A stretch of DNA of 5,836 nt, taken from NCBI GenBank assembly GCA_005883905.1, contig VAYD01000098.1, forward strand, positions 462 through 6,297, in the 5' to 3' direction. This document shows, one piece after another, positions 3,931-5,836 of the stretch. The translations under genes were made by a program, and so were the position numbers. Each line of letters opens with the position of its first letter. The first letter of the stretch is position 1. The notes beneath the pieces were generated by a model that was not told the origin of the DNA, made no database searches, and saw nothing but the letters and a program-made list of their open reading frames with translations. Source of the DNA: Actinomycetota bacterium (GTDB lineage Bacteria > Actinomycetota > Thermoleophilia > Solirubrobacterales > Solirubrobacteraceae).

Positions 3931-5836
3931 ATGTTCGAGCGATTCACAGAACGAGCCCGTCAGGTGGTCGTTCTCGCGCAGGAGGAAGCGCGAACGCTCA
4001 AGCACAACTACATCGGCACCGAGCACATCCTGCTCGGCCTCCTTCGTGAGGAGGAGGGGCTTGCCGCGCGTGTCCTCGAGTCGCTTGACATCACCGTCGA
4101 GCGGGTGCGCGCCCAGGTCGTCCGCATCGTCGGCTCTGGCGAGGAGGTCACCTCCGGCCAGATCCCGTTCACCCCACGGGCCAAGAAGGTCCTCGAGCTC
4201 GCGCTGCGCGAGGCGCTGAGCCTCGGCCACAACTACATCGGCACCGAGCACATCCTGCTCGGCCTCGTGCGCGAGAACGAGGGCGTTGCCGCGCGCATCC
4301 TGCTCGACTTCGACGCGGACTCCGAGAAGATCCGCAACGAGGTCATCCGCATGCTGTCCGGCCCCGGCGGGCGCCGCCAGGGCGGCGGCCAGGGTGCGGG
4401 CTCGGGCGCGGGAGCCGCGCAGGGCGAGGGCAAGAAGTCCTCGAAGCTGCTCGACCAGTTCGGGCGCAACCTGACGAAGCTCGCCGCCGAGGGCAAGCTC
4501 GACCCGGTCGTCGGTCGCGAGACCGAGATCGAGCGGATCATGCAGATCCTCTCGCGCCGGACCAAGAACAACCCCGTGCTGATCGGGGAGCCGGGCGTCG
4601 GCAAGACCGCCGTCGTCGAGGGGCTCGCGCAGCGCATCACGAACGCCGACGTGCCCGAGCTGCTCAAGGGCAAGCAGATCTACACGCTGGATCTCGCGGC
4701 CCTCGTCGCCGGCTCGAAGTACCGCGGCGAGTTCGAGGAGCGCCTCAAGAAGGTGATGAAGGAGATCACCCAGCGCGGCGACATCATCCTGTTCATCGAC
4801 GAGCTCCACAACCTCGTCGGCGCGGGCGCCGCCGAGGGCGCGATCGACGCCGCTTCGATCCTGAAGCCGGCGCTGGCGCGCGGCGAGCTGCAGACGATCG
4901 GCGCGACGACGCTCGACGAGTACCGCAAGTACCTCGAGCGCGACAGCGCGCTGGAGCGCCGCTTCCAGCAGATCCGCGTCGACCAGCCCACGACCGAGGA
5001 GACCGTGCAGATCCTCAAGGGCCTGCGCGACCGCTACGAGCAGCACCACAAGGTCGAGATCACCGACGAGGCCCTCGAGGCCGCGGCGGAGCTCGCCGAC
5101 CGCTACATCTCCGACCGCCAGCTCCCCGACAAGGCCATCGACCTGATCGACGAGGCCGCGTCGCGCATGCGCATCAAGTCGATGACGTCCCCGCCCGTGT
5201 ACCGCGAGCTCGAGGAAGAGATCGAGACGACGCGCCGCGAGAAGGAGGCTTCGATCGAGGCGCAAGAGTTCGAGAAGGCCGCCAACCTCCGCGACAAGGA
5301 GCGGCGCCTGACGAACAAGAAGCGCGAGCTCGAGGAGCAGTGGGAGGCCGGCGAAGGCGAGGGTGAGCGTCCCGCGATCGGCGAGGAGGAGATCGCCGAC
5401 ATCGTCTCGATGTGGACCGGCATCCCGGTGTTCAAGCTGACCGAGGCCGAGACCCAGAAGCTGATGCGCATGGAGGAGGAGCTCCACAAGCGCGTCATCG
5501 GGCAGCACGCCGCGGTCGACGTCATCTCGAAGGCGATCCGCCGCTCGCGCGCCGGACTGAAGGACCCGAAGCGGCCCACGGGCTCGTTCGTGTTCCTCGG
5601 CCCGTCGGGCGTCGGCAAGACCGAGCTGGCCCGGACGCTCGCCGAGTTCCTGTTCGGCGACGAGGACGCGATGGTGCGCATCGACATGTCCGAGTACATG
5701 GAGAAGCACGCCGTGTCGCGCCTGGTCGGCTCGCCCCCGGGCTACATCGGCTACGACGAGGGCGGCCAGCTCACCGAAGCGGTGCGGCGCAAGCCGTACT
5801 GCGTGCTCCTGCTCGACGAGATCGAGAAGGCGCACC
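3931..5836 (+). CDS. clpC: ATP-dependent Clp protease ATP-binding subunit ClpC (3' truncated by window)
   Basis: The first 635 residues are present; family members are usually about 810-850 aa, so the rest of the second AAA+ module lies outside. The N domain has two Clp_N repeats (about 1-66 and 78-143), each with the [13 protein letters not shown] signature and with F2, E31, F80, K85, E89 and E106 in place. A Gly-rich linker follows (about 144-168). AAA+ module 1 has Walker A GEPGVGKT (219-226), pore loop KYRG (263-266), Walker B IILFIDE (285-291) and arginine residues in ERRFQ (342-346). The middle domain carries a UvrB/C-like motif (about 443-470, [17 protein letters not shown]). Module 2 has Walker A GPSGVGKT (557-564), pore segment GYIGYDEGG (604-612) and Walker B VLLLDE (625-630). 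ClpC unfolds substrates in the cytoplasm and feeds them to ClpP. No CtsR, HspR or CIRCE-type operator is visible upstream. No defect is seen in the part present. Confidence 0.97.
   Translation, partial: MFERFTERARQVVVLAQEEARTLKHNYIGTEHILLGLLREEEGLAARVLESLDITVERVRAQVVRIVGSGEEVTSGQIPFTPRAKKVLELALREALSLGHNYIGTEHILLGLVRENEGVAARILLDFDADSEKIRNEVIRMLSGPGGRRQGGGQGAGSGAGAAQGEGKKSSKLLDQFGRNLTKLAAEGKLDPVVGRETEIERIMQILSRRTKNNPVLIGEPGVGKTAVVEGLAQRITNADVPELLKGKQIYTLDLAALVAGSKYRGEFEERLKKVMKEITQRGDIILFIDELHNLVGAGAAEGAIDAASILKPALARGELQTIGATTLDEYRKYLERDSALERRFQQIRVDQPTTEETVQILKGLRDRYEQHHKVEITDEALEAAAELADRYISDRQLPDKAIDLIDEAASRMRIKSMTSPPVYRELEEEIETTRREKEASIEAQEFEKAANLRDKERRLTNKKRELEEQWEAGEGEGERPAIGEEEIADIVSMWTGIPVFKLTEAETQKLMRMEEELHKRVIGQHAAVDVISKAIRRSRAGLKDPKRPTGSFVFLGPSGVGKTELARTLAEFLFGDEDAMVRIDMSEYMEKHAVSRLVGSPPGYIGYDEGGQLTEAVRRKPYCVLLLDEIEKAH
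4003..4041 (+). repeat. 39-bp direct repeat in clpC, copy 1
   Basis: This 39-bp stretch is identical, base for base, to 4228-4266, 225 nt downstream and in the same frame. It encodes the [13 protein letters not shown] signature of the first Clp_N repeat. Identity includes every synonymous position. Confidence 0.9.
4228..4266 (+). repeat. 39-bp direct repeat in clpC, copy 2
   Basis: Second copy of the repeat, encoding the same signature in the second Clp_N repeat. The flanks diverge quickly, so the identity is confined to the signature block. Confidence 0.9.

Noticed and set aside
3826..5835. A 669-codon open frame on the minus strand opposite clpC
   Set aside because: It is antisense to an unmistakable clpC, has Leu/Val/Arg/Asp-rich low-complexity composition and no recognisable domain. 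Long antisense frames are expected opposite GC-rich genes ending codons in G or C.

Overview
The window is high-GC bacterial DNA, with reading frames that end almost every codon in G or C. Several things point to an actinomycetote: GTG starts at 4-nt overlaps, a PspC-domain sensor kinase paired with a LuxR-type regulator, and a UvrB/C-motif ClpC close to a class II lysyl-tRNA synthetase. A deep-branching, Thermoleophilia-like lineage is possible, but that is a guess from gene content and not from any search.

Left to right: (1) 3-107, the last codons of a class II lysyl-tRNA synthetase (lysS-like, + strand). (2) 108-239, a convergent gap holding a near-symmetrical hairpin (136-162) that can serve as an intrinsic terminator in both directions. 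(3) 240-3053, a tightly coupled four-gene operon on the minus strand. In transcription order it encodes a PspC-domain membrane protein with a LiaF-like C-terminal region, a 56-aa two-helix membrane protein, a PspC-domain histidine kinase and a NarL/LuxR-family response regulator. Every junction is an overlap (GTGA, TAGTG, GTGA). (4) 3054-3121, a short divergent promoter region with three small palindromes. (5) 3122-3760, a stand-alone Clp N-domain protein on the plus strand. (6) 3761-3930, the clpC leader: an extended -10 element followed by two very short, arginine-rich, chained reading frames. (7) 3931 to the end, clpC itself, cut by the window edge inside its second AAA+ module.

The minus-strand operon looks like an envelope-stress sensing unit. 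Two membrane proteins share the PspC sensor fold, one of them the kinase, and a DNA-binding regulator receives the phosphate. The plus-strand half is a protein quality-control unit. ClpC is the unfoldase that feeds ClpP, and the gene before it makes only the ClpC receptor domain, keeping some ligand-pocket residues and losing others. That suggests an adaptor, decoy or antibiotic-sequestering partner. The most speculative but most unusual signal is the clpC leader, where two Arg-rich mini-ORFs (17 and 23 codons) tile the whole presumed 5' UTR from the predicted transcription start to the clpC ribosome binding site.
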